A DNA stretch of 64,000 nucleotides from Mesorhizobium sp. B2-4-15 (GCF_006658505.1 NZ_VFUZ01000017.1:62001-126000); one strand, 5' to 3'. Shown: positions 16,205 to 25,909, counted from the stretch's first letter. Notes: generated from the letters alone by a model not told the origin. Translations and numbers: made by a program.

Positions 16205-17497
16205 TTATTTCAGCGCGGCGACCAGGCCGGCATCTGGAAAGCAGGTCGCGGGCTCGCCGTTCTTGGTCTGCCACTTGCCAATCGAGCGTCGGGTCTTGAA
16301 GCCCGGCAGGCCGTCGGCGCTGCCGACATCATAACCTTTGGCTTCCAGCGCCCGTTGCAGGGCGGCGATGTCGGAACGATGGAGATCGCCTACCGGCCCC
16401 CAGCTGCCGGAAAAATTCTGATCGCCATGGGCAATCCCGTCAGCGCCGTGGCCGATGAACAGCGCGTAAAGATCGCTGGTGTTGTATTCCTTGAGCACAT
16501 AGAAATTGGGGGTGGCGATGAAGGCCGGGCCGCTGCGGCCAGCCGGCATCAGCAGGAAACCTTCCGCCTTCAATTCGCTCGCCGGAAACGGCTTTCCGTC
16601 GACGCGCTTGATGCCCATGGCAGCCCATTGCGAGATCTTCTTGCCCTGGTCCGGACCTTCCAGCGAGCAGGAGACGCTCTCGGGCACCGTCACCTCGAAA
16701 CCCCAGCCGCGTCCCCGCACCCAGCCATAGTGGACGAGATAGTTGGCGATCGAGGCGAGCACGTCGGGCGTCGAATTCCAGATGTCGACGCGTCCATCGC
16801 TGTCGAAATCCACGGCATGCTTGAGGAAAGAGGTCGGCATGAATTGCGGCTGGCCGAGCGCACCGGCCCAGGATGATTTCATGGCATTGACCGGGGCCAG
16901 CCCGCGCTGGACGATTTCCAGCGCCGCAAGCAGTTCGGTGCGGAAGAAATCCTTCCTCGTCGACATGAATGCCTTGGTGCCCAGCACCTCGAAGGCATCG
17001 TAAGGCATCTTCGCCGCGCCGAAGCCGGTCTCGCGGCCCCAGATCGCCAGAAGGATCTCGCCGGGAACGCCGTAACGTTTTTCGATCAGCCCAAGCACTC
17101 TTGAATTGGCGCTCTCGCGTGTGCGCCCGCCCAAGGTGACGGCGCGGACGATCTTCTCGGCGAAATAGTTGGCAGGCGGACCGAACTCGGCCTGATGCTG
17201 CTTCTGCGGCGTCGCCGGCTCTTCGCCGGGCATCACGAGGTCCGGCAGCTTGAGGTTCGGCTTCACGCCGAGGAAGGCAGCGTCGAAGGTCTTTTTCGAG
17301 ATGCCTTTGGACTTGGCTTCGGGCCAGAGGTCGGTTTGGAGCCAGGCCTGGAACTGGTCGTCGACGGAGGCGGCGGAGGCGGGGATGGTGAGGAGGAAAA
17401 TGACGAACGCTGCGAAGAGGGAGAGGAGAGCTAATGTTCGATTCTTGCGCACAAGCTTCGAAGGGTTTGTGGCAGGCATAGGCGTGGACTTCCCCAT
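16205..17497 (-). CDS. Lytic murein transglycosylase (MltB family) with peptidoglycan-binding domain
   Basis: 430 aa from the ATG at 17497, with GAGGGG just upstream; a TTG 12 nt earlier is less likely. A signal peptide/anchor (LALLSLFAAFVIFLLTIPASAA) leads into an SLT_2/MltB domain with the catalytic Glu in IWGRETGFG, followed by AFMSTRKDFFRTELLAAL and LGQPQFMPTSFL. A C-terminal PG_binding_1 domain (DIAALQRALEAKGYDVGSADG) targets the wall. It cleaves the MurNAc-GlcNAc bond, giving 1,6-anhydro ends. It starts 8 nt after recR and is probably cotranscribed with it. Confidence 0.9.
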   Translation of the reverse strand: MGKSTPMPATNPSKLVRKNRTLALLSLFAAFVIFLLTIPASAASVDDQFQAWLQTDLWPEAKSKGISKKTFDAAFLGVKPNLKLPDLVMPGEEPATPQKQHQAEFGPPANYFAEKIVRAVTLGGRTRESANSRVLGLIEKRYGVPGEILLAIWGRETGFGAAKMPYDAFEVLGTKAFMSTRKDFFRTELLAALEIVQRGLAPVNAMKSSWAGALGQPQFMPTSFLKHAVDFDSDGRVDIWNSTPDVLASIANYLVHYGWVRGRGWGFEVTVPESVSCSLEGPDQGKKISQWAAMGIKRVDGKPFPASELKAEGFLLMPAGRSGPAFIATPNFYVLKEYNTSDLYALFIGHGADGIAHGDQNFSGSWGPVGDLHRSDIAALQRALEAKGYDVGSADGLPGFKTRRSIGKWQTKNGEPATCFPDAGLVAALK

Positions 17498-17505
17498 TTG
17501 TCCCC

Positions 17506-18111
17506 TCAAAACGCCGTCCGCGAGCGCAGCGCCGCGGCCAGCGTGCCTTCGTCGAGATAGTCGAGCTCGCCGCCGACCGGCACGCCATGCGCCAGCCGCG
17601 TCACCTTGATGTCGAAGCCGGAGAGTTGATCGGTGAGGTAGTGCGCGGTGGTCTGGCCCTCCACCGTCGCGTTGACGGCAAGGATGATTTCCTTCACCTC
17701 GCCGCCGGCGACACGGTCGATCAGCGAGCGGATGTTGAGCTGATCGGGACCGATGCCGTCGAGCGGCGACAGCGTGCCGCCGAGCACATGGTAGCGCACA
17801 TTCATCGCCGCCGCCCGCTCCAGCGCCCAGAGATCCGAGACGTCCTCGACAACGATGAGGGTGGCGGCATCACGGCGCGGGTCGGTGCAGATCATGCAAG
17901 GGTCCGACGTGTCGAGATTGCCGCAGGTGGAGCAGATGCGCACCTTGTCGGCCGCCTCGCCCATGGCGGCGGCCAGCGGCGACAGGAGTTGCTCCTTCTT
18001 CTTGATCAGATGAAGGGCGGCACGCCTGGCCGAACGGGGACCAAGCCCCGGCACCTTGGCCAGGAGCTGGATCAGGCGTTCGATTTCGGGACCGGCGATT
18101 CGCTTGGACAT
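17506..18111 (-). CDS. recR: Recombination mediator protein RecR
   Basis: 201 aa, full length. Helix-hairpin-helix region ([20 protein letters not shown]), zinc finger with Cys60, Cys63, Cys72 and Cys75, then a Toprim domain ([14 protein letters not shown]) and the conserved C-terminal ARG/THG-like segment [19 protein letters not shown]. RecR forms a DNA-clamping ring with RecO and helps load RecA at gaps. In many bacteria recR lies directly behind dnaX-ybaB; here two other genes separate them. Confidence 0.97.
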   Translation of the reverse strand: MSKRIAGPEIERLIQLLAKVPGLGPRSARRAALHLIKKKEQLLSPLAAAMGEAADKVRICSTCGNLDTSDPCMICTDPRRDAATLIVVEDVSDLWALERAAAMNVRYHVLGGTLSPLDGIGPDQLNIRSLIDRVAGGEVKEIILAVNATVEGQTTAHYLTDQLSGFDIKVTRLAHGVPVGGELDYLDEGTLAAALRSRTAF

Positions 18112-18192
18112 CGCTCTGATCTAGGATTTTTCAGAGCGCTTTGAAACAGCCTGCATCCGCGCATGACCTGCCATTGCGGGTCGGGACGCGGA

Positions 18193-19161
18193 TCAATTCT
18201 CTTCGAGCGGCCGACCCTGGCTGACGATCATCTCGGCAATGGCATCGGTGTTTTCAGGCGTCGACTGGAATCCCATCGCCGCTTCCTGCGGCGCGGTCTG
18301 GACCGAGGAGATGACCCTTGTGTTCAAGACGCCGCCGAAACGGGCGGCATCCGGCTCTTCCATCGGCTCCTGCATCGCCACCAGTGTCGGCTTCACCGCG
18401 ACGCGCGCGGACTTTGCCGCCGGCGCCCCGGCGGCCGTCATATAGGTCTGCTCCGCGGGTACGGCGGTTGCCGGGGTCGAGCGCGCGGTGGTTACGCCAG
18501 CCTGCTTGGCCGGATCGGCACGGACAATCGTCCTGACCACCGGTTCCGCGGATGCCACGAGCACGGGCGCCGCAGGCGCGCGCTGCTGCTGTTCAGCCGA
18601 GGCCACCATCGGCTCGTCGGGCAGCGGCTGCCAGTCGCGGCCGCGCTTTTCGTAGAACGCATTGCCGCCGGCGACCATGGTGTAATGCATGTTGTTGTAG
18701 GGGAAGCGCAGGCCGGCGGTGTGGAAATACATCGTGTTCTTGAGCTTGGCCTTGCGCTCGCCCTTGAGCACGGCGTCGGCGGCTTCCTCGACATCGGGCA
18801 TCGCCCGCGAGTTCATCTGCCTGGTCATGACACCTGGCGCGAACTGCCCGGGCTCGCCCACCACTTCGCAGATGGTGTTGCCGTGCTGGCCGGAGCGCAG
18901 CCGGTTCATGACCACGGTGCCGACGGCGATCATGCCGTCACGGCTCGAACGGTTGGATTCGAAGAACATCGCCCTTTCCAGGCATTCCTTGTCCTTCGGC
19001 GTGTGGCCGTAAGACCGCGAGCTCAGGAAACTCGGCGTGATGGCGTCGGTCAGGCTGGCAACGGACATGCCGTGCGACGTGGTCTGACTGCAAGCGGCCA
19101 AGAACAAGGGAGACGTAACGACGCCGAGCAACAGCGGCGCCTTCCATCGCATGGCAATCAA
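18193..19161 (-). CDS. SleB-type cell wall hydrolase, lipoprotein
   Basis: 322 aa from a TTG at 19161 (GAGAGGG 8 nt upstream); an ATG three codons on (19152) is an alternative. A short signal with lipobox FLAAC suggests an outer-membrane lipoprotein. The Hydrolase_2/SleB domain spans about residues 50-150: CLERAMFFESNRSSRDGMIAVG carries the probable catalytic Glu, then VVMNRL and MYFHTAG. The C-terminal half is low-complexity (Ala/Val/Pro-rich) and probably a wall-spanning linker. In spore formers SleB opens cortex; in Alphaproteobacteria the role is wall remodelling. It interrupts the dnaX-ybaB-recR order. Confidence 0.85.
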   Translation of the reverse strand: MIAMRWKAPLLLGVVTSPLFLAACSQTTSHGMSVASLTDAITPSFLSSRSYGHTPKDKECLERAMFFESNRSSRDGMIAVGTVVMNRLRSGQHGNTICEVVGEPGQFAPGVMTRQMNSRAMPDVEEAADAVLKGERKAKLKNTMYFHTAGLRFPYNNMHYTMVAGGNAFYEKRGRDWQPLPDEPMVASAEQQQRAPAAPVLVASAEPVVRTIVRADPAKQAGVTTARSTPATAVPAEQTYMTAAGAPAAKSARVAVKPTLVAMQEPMEEPDAARFGGVLNTRVISSVQTAPQEAAMGFQSTPENTDAIAEMIVSQGRPLEEN

Positions 19162-19260
19162 CAGGTAACCCTCTCACTTCGATGCCCGCCCCCAGGCTGC
19201 GGCAAGAATGAGACACTTTCGGGCAAAATGATGGCTAAAACGTTATTAATGAAGCACTGT

Positions 19261-19273
19261 TGCCAAATTGGCA
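19261..19273. promoter_or_regulatory. Short palindrome upstream of the SleB-type gene
   Basis: TGCCAA-A-TTGGCA, a perfect 13-bp palindrome 100 nt before the hydrolase start, in the 231-bp gap 19162-19392. On the minus strand its TTGGCA could serve as a -35 element. Function is a guess. Confidence 0.3.
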
Positions 19274-19392
19274 CAATTTCGTGGCTTTCCAGATGGATCG
19301 AGCCATCGTTTCATAAATGCGATGATCGGCCTCTCATGGTTTCGCCGCAATTCCGGACGGAAAACCGCGTTATGCTTTTTCCGGAATCGCTT

Positions 19393-19800
19393 TTATCGCC
19401 CCGCCGCAATCGCGGCCGGTTGACCCGGCTCGATCTCCTCGACTTTCTCCGAAAACAGGCCACGCCTGAGGAACAGTGCCCGCGCATCCCTGGCCGTCGG
19501 CGCGATCCTTCCCGGCCAGTCGCTGTCGATGAACTCGGCCTTGGTGAAATCGGGATTTGTTTCGGAAGCCGCCTCGAGGAATTCGGCGATCTCCAGCACG
19601 ATCGCGCGCTCCTCCTTCGAAAGCGCCGATCTGCCGGCCTCGATCGACGGGCGGTGCACAAAATCCTCGAACAGATTGAAGTAGCCCTTGATGCCGACAA
19701 TATCGACGCCAGCATCGCAATCGGCCAGGATTTCCAGGATCTCGTAGAGCCTGTTGCGGATACGCTGCTCGATCAGTCGTTCGGACGGCTCGTCGATCAT
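19393..19800 (-). CDS. Conserved-looking hypothetical protein, 135 aa
   Basis: I do not recognise the family. It is a soluble, acidic, mostly helical protein without signal peptide or membrane segment. Visible stretches include LIEQRIRNRLYEILEIL, VGIKGYFNLFEDFV and ALSKEERAIVLEIAEFLEAA. It starts 20 nt after ybaB on the same strand, so it is probably cotranscribed with dnaX-ybaB. High third-position GC and the position in a housekeeping run support a real gene. Confidence 0.7.
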   Translation of the reverse strand: MIDEPSERLIEQRIRNRLYEILEILADCDAGVDIVGIKGYFNLFEDFVHRPSIEAGRSALSKEERAIVLEIAEFLEAASETNPDFTKAEFIDSDWPGRIAPTARDARALFLRRGLFSEKVEEIEPGQPAAIAAGR

Positions 19801-19820
19801 GGGCTCATCGCCGCCGAAGG

Positions 19821-20144
19821 CTAGAAGGGCAGTTTCATTCCCGGCGGGATCGGCAGGCCGGCGGTCAGCGCCTTGGTCTTTTCCTGCATGATCTGCTCGA
19901 CCTTGGCCTTGGCGTCATTGTGGGCGGCGAGAATCAGATCCTCGAGGATCTCGACCTCGTCCTCCTTGAACAGAGACGGATCGATCTTCAGCGACTTCAT
20001 CTCGAACTTTCCGCTCAGCGTCACGCTGACCAGGCCGCCGCCCGCCTGGCCGACGGATTCCACCGTGGCGATCTCATCCTGCATGGCCTGGAACTTGGCC
20101 TGCATTTCCTTCGCCTTGCCCATCAGGCCGAGAAGATCTTTCAT
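19821..20144 (-). CDS. ybaB: YbaB/EbfC nucleoid-associated DNA-binding protein
   Basis: 107 aa, standard length. The family pattern is clear: an N-terminal helix ([22 protein letters not shown]), a beta region with [20 protein letters not shown], a long helix with [20 protein letters not shown] and the [12 protein letters not shown] tail. It binds DNA as a dimer and helps shape the nucleoid. It follows dnaX by 23 nt, the normal order. Confidence 0.95.
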   Translation of the reverse strand: MKDLLGLMGKAKEMQAKFQAMQDEIATVESVGQAGGGLVSVTLSGKFEMKSLKIDPSLFKEDEVEILEDLILAAHNDAKAKVEQIMQEKTKALTAGLPIPPGMKLPF

Positions 20145-20167
20145 GGTCCGATCCTTGTCTTGATTTG

Positions 20168-21976
20168 TCAGGTCTCGTCGTCATCGGCCGGCGGTTCAAC
20201 CGGCACTTCGGCCTCGGTCTCGTCGACCTCCGGCGCGTCGGGAATGCGCACGTCGATGATCTTGGCGCCGGGAAAGCGCGCCAGGATGGCGGCGACGGTC
20301 GGATCGCTCCTGGCATCGAGGAAGGCGTTTTCGCGCTTCGTCGATTCCATCTCGGCCAGCGTCTGGCCACCTTCTTCCTTCGACAGCGACACCAGCCAGT
20401 TGCGGCCGGTCCAGGCGCGCAGCTTCGTCGTCAGGTCGTTGAGCAGCATCTTGGGCGCGTCGCTGGTCAGGCCGACATCGATGCGGCCAGGCTCGATGCG
20501 CACGAGACGAATGCAGCTCCTGAGCAGCACCTTGAAAGCGATGTCGCGCTGCGCATCGGCAAGGGCGATAATGTCGGCCAGCGATTTCAAGGGTACCGGC
20601 TGCGTCTCCGGCACCGGCTGCGGAGGCCCGACGAAGGCGGTCGGCGCCGGCGTGGCCTCGACCAGCCGCATGGTCTGCGCGCCGCCCGATCCGCCAGGCA
20701 TGCGCGTCTGGGCCACCGCGCTGGCCCCGCTGCCGCCGCCATTGCCGGGACTGGCCGGCGCTCCGTTTGGCCGCGGCGCACCGTTTTGAACCGGTGCTCC
20801 CCCCTCGAGCGATCGCAACGCCTCGTCCAGCGTCGGCAGGTCGGCGGCGTGCGCCAGACGGATCAGCACCATTTCGGCGGCGCTGACGGGCCGGTTGGAG
20901 GACTGCACCTCGGGAATGCCCTTGAGCAGCATCTGCCAGGTCCGCGACAGCACCCTGACCGACAGCGCCCTGGCGAAATCGGCGCCACGCTGGCGTTCGT
21001 CCTGCGACAGCGATGCGTCGTCCATGGCGGTCGGCACGAAACGCAGCCTCGTGACGAGGTGGTTGAACTCGGCAAGGTCGGTCAGCACGGCGGCCGGATC
21101 GGCGCCGGTATCGTATTGCGCGCGGAATTCGCCAAGTGCGGCCGCCACATCGCCTTTCATGACATGTTCAAACAGATCTACGATGCGGGCGCGGTCGGCC
21201 AGGCCGAGCATGGCGCGCACGGCCTCGGCGCTGACGGAGCCGGCACCATGGGCGATCGCCTGGTCGAGGATGGAGAGCGAATCGCGGGCCGAACCCTCGG
21301 CGGCGCGCGCGATCATCGCCAGCGCGTCGTCGTCGACCGAAATGCCTTCCTTGGCCGCGATCGAGGAGAGATGCGCGACCAGCGCGCCGGCATCGATGCG
21401 CCTTAGGTCAAACCGCTGGCAGCGCGACAGGACGGTGATCGGAACCTTGCGGATCTCGGTGGTGGCGAAGATGAATTTGACGTGCGGCGGCGGTTCTTCC
21501 AGCGTCTTCAACAGGCCGTTGAAGGCCTGCGTGGACAGCATGTGCACTTCGTCGATGATGTAGACCTTGTAGCGGGCCGAGACCGGCGCGTAGCGCACGC
21601 GCTCGATGATGTCCCTGATGTCGTCGATGCCGGTGTGCGAGGCGGCGTCCATCTCGATGACGTCGACATGACGGCCTTCCATGATCGCCTGGCAATGCTC
21701 GCCGGGCACCGAAAGATCGACCGAAGGCTGGTCCACGGCTGATGTCTTGTAATTCAAGGCGCGGGCCAGGATACGCGCCGTCGTCGTCTTGCCGACACCG
21801 CGTACGCCGGTCAGCATCCAGGCCTGGGCGATGCGGCCGGTGGCAAAGGCGTTGGTGAGGGTGCGGACCATCGGCTCCTGGCCGATCAGCTCGGAGAAGT
21901 TCGAAGGACGGTATTTGCGCGCCAATACTCGATAGGCGCCGGCCTTGTCCGCTCCCGAATTTCCGGCTTCGCTCAT
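20168..21976 (-). CDS. dnaX: DNA polymerase III subunits tau/gamma
   Basis: 602 aa from the ATG at 21976; the open frame continues to 22042 but MSEAGN is the natural start before the conserved [19 protein letters not shown]. Walker [10 protein letters not shown] is at 57-65, the Walker B/DEAH-like DEVHMLS follows, and the sensor region [15 protein letters not shown] is intact. The usual four-Cys zinc module is missing: only Cys95 remains between LNYKTS and [10 protein letters not shown]. The C-terminal third holds the Pro/Gly-rich linker and the tau domain that contacts the polymerase. It is the clamp-loader ATPase of the replisome. Confidence 0.96.
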   Translation of the reverse strand: MSEAGNSGADKAGAYRVLARKYRPSNFSELIGQEPMVRTLTNAFATGRIAQAWMLTGVRGVGKTTTARILARALNYKTSAVDQPSVDLSVPGEHCQAIMEGRHVDVIEMDAASHTGIDDIRDIIERVRYAPVSARYKVYIIDEVHMLSTQAFNGLLKTLEEPPPHVKFIFATTEIRKVPITVLSRCQRFDLRRIDAGALVAHLSSIAAKEGISVDDDALAMIARAAEGSARDSLSILDQAIAHGAGSVSAEAVRAMLGLADRARIVDLFEHVMKGDVAAALGEFRAQYDTGADPAAVLTDLAEFNHLVTRLRFVPTAMDDASLSQDERQRGADFARALSVRVLSRTWQMLLKGIPEVQSSNRPVSAAEMVLIRLAHAADLPTLDEALRSLEGGAPVQNGAPRPNGAPASPGNGGGSGASAVAQTRMPGGSGGAQTMRLVEATPAPTAFVGPPQPVPETQPVPLKSLADIIALADAQRDIAFKVLLRSCIRLVRIEPGRIDVGLTSDAPKMLLNDLTTKLRAWTGRNWLVSLSKEEGGQTLAEMESTKRENAFLDARSDPTVAAILARFPGAKIIDVRIPDAPEVDETEAEVPVEPPADDDET

Positions 21977-22083
21977 TCGCCCGTAAAGCTCCAAGGACCG
22001 CGTCTCGACGCGGTCGATTCCTGCGCATAGTTTCGCCCGCACGGCTTGGCGCCGTCAATGTCGCGGGAGAAAGGCGAAGAGGC

Positions 22084-22179
22084 GGGAGGCTGGAACAATG
22101 ACCCGTTCCGGGCTCGTTAGGGCTGCTTCCTTCCGGACCTGACCCGGTTGGCGAGTGGATCGTCCACCACCAACCTCCC
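22084..22179 (-). ncRNA. ffs: Signal recognition particle RNA, small (4.5S) type
   Basis: On the minus strand this 96-nt segment contains GGTCAGGTCCGGAAGGAAGC, the universally conserved SRP domain IV core, near its centre. The ends pair (GGGAGGTTGG with CCAGCCTCCC) to close one long hairpin, as in short bacterial SRP RNAs. It binds Ffh for cotranslational membrane targeting. It lies just upstream of dnaX on the same strand. Ends were set by the terminal pairing and may be off by a few bases. Confidence 0.92.
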
Positions 22180-22333
22180 GCTGTCCATATCGGCAATTGC
22201 GCGATGAAATGCAAGTGCGCATGAGATTTGATGCGCCAAACCGTGAGGGAAACAATGATTCGCTTGCGGCCCCCGTGCCAGCGCTCTAGCGTCCACGAGT
22301 CCGAGGAAACCAAGAAAATTAAGGGAAACGCCG

Positions 22334-22753
22334 ATGTTGCCGGGCCTGAAGGCCGGATTCACGCTGGACGCCCGGCTGGAAGCGGACAGCGAGCAGTTGA
22401 TGTGGCTTGGGCTGTGCGAATTGCGGATCATGAACGATCGCCGCTGGCCATGGCTGGTTCTGGTGCCGCAAAGGCCGGGTGCGGAGGAGATCCACGACAT
22501 GACGCCACTCGACCAGGCGATGCTGACCTTCGAGACCAACATGGTGGCGCAGGCCCTGAAGAAGGTGACCGGCTGCACCAAGATCAACACCGGCGCGCTT
22601 GGCAACATCGTGCGCCAGCTGCACATCCATGTCATTGCACGGTCTGAAGGCGATCCCGGCTGGCCCGGCCCGGTGTGGGGCCACGGCCTGCGCGAGCCCT
22701 ATCAGCGTTCCGATCTGCGCCGGTTTGCCGAAACGATCAGGGCGGCGTTATAA
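22334..22753 (+). CDS. HIT family protein
   Basis: 139 aa; ATG preceded by AAGGGAAA. The histidine-triad region is QLHIHVIARSEGD (about residues 95-107): the triad reads H-I-H-V-I-A, so the usual third His position is Ala. Upstream blocks (WPWLVLVPQRPGAEEIHDM) match the nucleotide-binding half of HIT proteins. These act on nucleoside phosphates or dinucleotides in the cytosol. It sits 53 nt before nudC, also a nucleotide hydrolase. Confidence 0.85.
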   Translation: MLPGLKAGFTLDARLEADSEQLMWLGLCELRIMNDRRWPWLVLVPQRPGAEEIHDMTPLDQAMLTFETNMVAQALKKVTGCTKINTGALGNIVRQLHIHVIARSEGDPGWPGPVWGHGLREPYQRSDLRRFAETIRAAL

Positions 22754-22806
22754 GCCATCCCCTGTGTTCAGCCCAAACATGTCCATCCCAAAGTTCCAGA
22801 GTCCGC

Positions 22807-23751
22807 ATGAGCTTCAGCCTGTTTGACGCGCCCCTGCGCGAGCCGAGCCAGTTCGTCGGCTTTGCCGGCAACACGATCGACCGGCAATCCGAGAACCGCG
22901 CCGACGATTCGGCCGACAAGGCGCTCGCCGACCCGACGGCGCGGCTGCTTTTGATGAACGGCGGACGGCTCTACCTGAAGTCAGGAAATGGCACCGGTCT
23001 TGATCCCTGGTTTGGCGTCGCGGAGAGCCAGCCATTTAATCCTCCCTTTGGTCAAAGTGTCCTGCTCGGCTTTTCCGAACAGGGACCGGTGCTGGCGGTG
23101 CCGGCCGGCATCGACCCCGAACAGCTGCCGGAAACCGTCAAGGCGATCGACTACCGCTCGGTCTATATGCAGGGGCTGATCGACGAGGCGGCGGCCGGGG
23201 CGATGGCGCAAGGGGCCTCCCTGCTCGCCTGGCATGCCAGCCACCGCTTCTGCAGCAAATGCGGATCCGAATCGCAAATGCGGGCCGGTGGCTACAAACG
23301 GCACTGCCCGAATTGCGGTGCCGAGCATTTCCCGCGCACCGACCCGGTGGCGATCATGCTGACGGCGACGCGGGAGAAATGCCTGCTTGGGCGCGGCCGG
23401 CACTTCGCCCCGGGCATGTATTCGGCCCTTGCCGGTTTCATCGAGCCGGGCGAGACGATCGAGGCGGCGGTGCGCCGCGAAACGCTGGAGGAGGCCGGCA
23501 TCCGGCTCGGCCGCGTCGTCTATCATGCCAGCCAGCCCTGGCCGTTCCCCTATTCACTGATGATCGGCTGCTTCGGCGAGCCGCTCAACGAAGACATCCA
23601 GGCCGATCTCAACGAGCTGGAAGACTGCCGCTGGTTCTTGCGCGACGAAGTGCGCTCGATGCTGGCCCGGGAACATCCTGGCAACCTGATCACGCCGCCG
23701 AAAGGCGCCATCGCGCATCACCTCATCCGCGCCTGGGTCGACAGCGCATAG
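22807..23751 (+). CDS. nudC: NADH pyrophosphatase NudC
   Basis: 314 aa from the ATG at 22807; a longer frame begins inside the HIT gene and is not credible. Zinc ribbon with Cys149, Cys152, Cys167 and Cys170, then a complete Nudix box from Gly210 (GFIEPGETIEAAV) through the RETLEEAGI segment. NudC proteins also show the SQPWPFPYSLM motif, present just after. It splits NAD(H) to NMN(H) and AMP and can remove NAD caps from RNA. Cytosolic, metal-dependent. Confidence 0.95.
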   Translation: MSFSLFDAPLREPSQFVGFAGNTIDRQSENRADDSADKALADPTARLLLMNGGRLYLKSGNGTGLDPWFGVAESQPFNPPFGQSVLLGFSEQGPVLAVPAGIDPEQLPETVKAIDYRSVYMQGLIDEAAAGAMAQGASLLAWHASHRFCSKCGSESQMRAGGYKRHCPNCGAEHFPRTDPVAIMLTATREKCLLGRGRHFAPGMYSALAGFIEPGETIEAAVRRETLEEAGIRLGRVVYHASQPWPFPYSLMIGCFGEPLNEDIQADLNELEDCRWFLRDEVRSMLAREHPGNLITPPKGAIAHHLIRAWVDSA

Positions 23752-23782
23752 CGAATACTGAAAGTCATTGCAGGAGAGGCAA

Positions 23783-24088
23783 ATGATCCGCCACACCGTC
23801 GTCTTCACGCTGAAGCATGCGCCGCACTCACTGGAGGAAAAGCGCTTCCTGGTCGACGCCAGGAAAATCCTCTCGGCGATCCGGGGCGTCACCCATTTCG
23901 AACAGCTGCGGCAAGTGAGCGCCAAGAACGACTATCGGTTCGGCTTCTCGATGGAGTTCGCCGACCAGGCCGCCTACACCAGATACAACGACCATCCGGA
24001 CCATGTCGCCTTCGTGCGCGACCGCTGGGTGCCGGAGGTCGAGAAATTTCTCGAGATCGACTACGTGCCGCTGGGCGCGGTGATTTAA
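23783..24088 (+). CDS. Dabb (stress-responsive alpha/beta barrel) family protein
   Basis: 101 aa from the ATG at 23783, with AGGAGAGG at good spacing. The compact ferredoxin-like domain begins MIRHTVVFTLKH and ends YNDHPDHVAFVRDRWVP, the typical Dabb pattern. Members form dimers; some are cyclases, most are uncharacterised. It overlaps the convergent pheA gene by 4 nt at its 3' end. Function cannot be assigned. Confidence 0.85.
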   Translation: MIRHTVVFTLKHAPHSLEEKRFLVDARKILSAIRGVTHFEQLRQVSAKNDYRFGFSMEFADQAAYTRYNDHPDHVAFVRDRWVPEVEKFLEIDYVPLGAVI

Positions 24089-24948
24089 TCCGCCACTTTC
24101 CACTGCTCGCGCGACTGGCTGGCCGGATAGACACCCAGAATGCGCACCTCGCGTGAAAAGAAGCGAAGCTCGTCCAGCGCCAGCTTGACCAGCGGATCGT
24201 CGGGATGGCCTTCGATATCGGCGTAGAAAAGCGTCGCCGTGAATGCGCCCAGCTGATAGCTCTCCAGCTTGGTCATGTTGATGCCGTTGGTGGCGAAGCC
24301 GCCCATCGCCTTGTAAAGCGCGGCCGGCACGTTGCGGACGCGGAACATGAAGGTCGTCATCATCCTGACGTCAGGTGACGGGCGCTCGGCCCACTGCTTG
24401 TTCTTGGTCAGGACGACGAAGCGGGTGACGTTGGAATCGGTATCCTCGACATTCTCCTCGATGATATCGAGCCCGTAAAGCGTCGCCGCCAGCGCCGGCG
24501 ACAGCGCGGCCATGGTGCGGTCCCTGACCTCGGAGACCATCTTGGCGGCGCCCGCCGTGTCACCAGCGACGACCGCCTTCCAGCCGTTCTTGCGGATGTA
24601 TTTGCGGCACTGGCCAAGCGCGTGGATATGGCTGTGCACGGTTTTGATCTCGTCGCGTATGACGCCGGGCAGCACCATCAGCTGGAAATGGATCGGCAGA
24701 AAATATTCGCCGACGATGTGAAGCCTCGATTCCGGCAGCAGGTGATGGATGTCGGCAACGCGTCCGGCGATGGTGTTCTCGATCGGGATCATGGCGAGAT
24801 CGGCCTTGCCGGTCTCGACCGCGTTGAACGCGTCCTCGAAGGTCGGGCACGGCAACGGCTCCATCGAGGGATAGACGTTGCGGCAGGCGGTGTCGGAATT
24901 GGCGCCTGGCTCGCCCTGGAAGGATATTCTGTTGGTCTTTTCAGGCAT
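24085..24948 (-). CDS. pheA: Prephenate dehydratase
   Basis: 287 aa from the ATG at 24948; a GTG 18 nt earlier (24966) is an alternative. The catalytic domain starts with ISFQGEPGANSDTACR and includes IPIENTIAGRVADIHHLL and the VTRFVVL (TRF) motif that closes the active site. A C-terminal ACT domain follows, with KLESYQLGAFTATLFYADIEGH, where phenylalanine binds for feedback inhibition. It is monofunctional, without a chorismate mutase part. It lies 38 nt after kdsB and is probably cotranscribed. Confidence 0.95.
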   Translation of the reverse strand: MPEKTNRISFQGEPGANSDTACRNVYPSMEPLPCPTFEDAFNAVETGKADLAMIPIENTIAGRVADIHHLLPESRLHIVGEYFLPIHFQLMVLPGVIRDEIKTVHSHIHALGQCRKYIRKNGWKAVVAGDTAGAAKMVSEVRDRTMAALSPALAATLYGLDIIEENVEDTDSNVTRFVVLTKNKQWAERPSPDVRMMTTFMFRVRNVPAALYKAMGGFATNGINMTKLESYQLGAFTATLFYADIEGHPDDPLVKLALDELRFFSREVRILGVYPASQSREQWKVAD

Positions 24949-24986
24949 GGCCAGATCTCGATTCACAGTGTCTCTGTTCGGAGGGA

Positions 24987-25715
24987 TCAGTTTGAAAGGA
25001 TGGTTCGGGCGCGCTCAAGGTCTTCCGGCGTGTCGACGCCAAGCGGCAGCGACTGGACGACCTCGGCGTCGATGCGCATGCCGGCTTCCAGCGCCCGCAA
25101 CTGCTCCAGCCGCTCGCGGCGCTCGAGCGGCGATGGCTTCAGCGACACGAAACGCTCGAGCGCGGCACGTCGATAGGCGTAGAGGCCGACATGATGATAG
25201 AGCGGCCCCTCGCCCCATGGCGCGGTGGCGCGGGTGAAATAGAGCGCCCTTAGCCTCGTGGCGGACAGAGGCGAACCGACGACCTTGACGACGTTGGAAT
25301 TGGTCTTTTCCTCCTCGCGTACGATCTCGACGCAGAGCGTGGCGATATCCACGGCCGCGTTCTCGAAAGGCCAAAGCGAGGCGGCGATGATGCCGGGATC
25401 GATGGTCGGCAGGTCGCCCTGCACATTAACGATGGTTTCGACCTCGCGCCGGGGATCAAGCTCGACCAGCGCCTCGTGGATGCGATCGGAGCCGGATTCG
25501 TGATCGACGCGTGTCATCACGGCCTCGAAACCGTGCGCGCGCACCGCTTCGGCGACACTCCGCGTGTCGGTCGCCACCACCACGCGGCCAAGGCTGGCCT
25601 CGGCCGCGCGGCGGGCGACATGGACGATCATCGGCGCGCCGGCGATGTCGGCCAGCGGCTTGCCCGGCAGGCGGGTCGAGGCCATGCGGGCGGGGATCAG
25701 GATCAAGGTGGACAT
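24987..25715 (-). CDS. kdsB: 3-deoxy-manno-octulosonate cytidylyltransferase
   Basis: 242 aa from the ATG at 25715; the extra upstream 30 codons lack conserved sequence. The nucleotidyltransferase signature [20 protein letters not shown] sits at residues 4-23, followed by [26 protein letters not shown] and [12 protein letters not shown]. It activates Kdo with CTP for lipid A core assembly. First gene of a kdsB-pheA pair. Confidence 0.95.
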   Translation of the reverse strand: MSTLILIPARMASTRLPGKPLADIAGAPMIVHVARRAAEASLGRVVVATDTRSVAEAVRAHGFEAVMTRVDHESGSDRIHEALVELDPRREVETIVNVQGDLPTIDPGIIAASLWPFENAAVDIATLCVEIVREEEKTNSNVVKVVGSPLSATRLRALYFTRATAPWGEGPLYHHVGLYAYRRAALERFVSLKPSPLERRERLEQLRALEAGMRIDAEVVQSLPLGVDTPEDLERARTILSN

Positions 25716-25909
25716 GGCTATGGCAAGGCGTTCGAAAAGGGGAGGGGAAAAGTGGCAAAAGGTCTCACTGGAAGCGCCCTTATAGGTGTTGCAACGCCCG
25801 AGCAAAAGACCTAGTTTCCGCCCCGATTTGACCGGCTCTGGAGGGCGGGTCTCGACACCGACGGACGGAGTGGACGGATCAGTCCGCCGGAAAAGGGAGC
25901 AAGGGGCGT

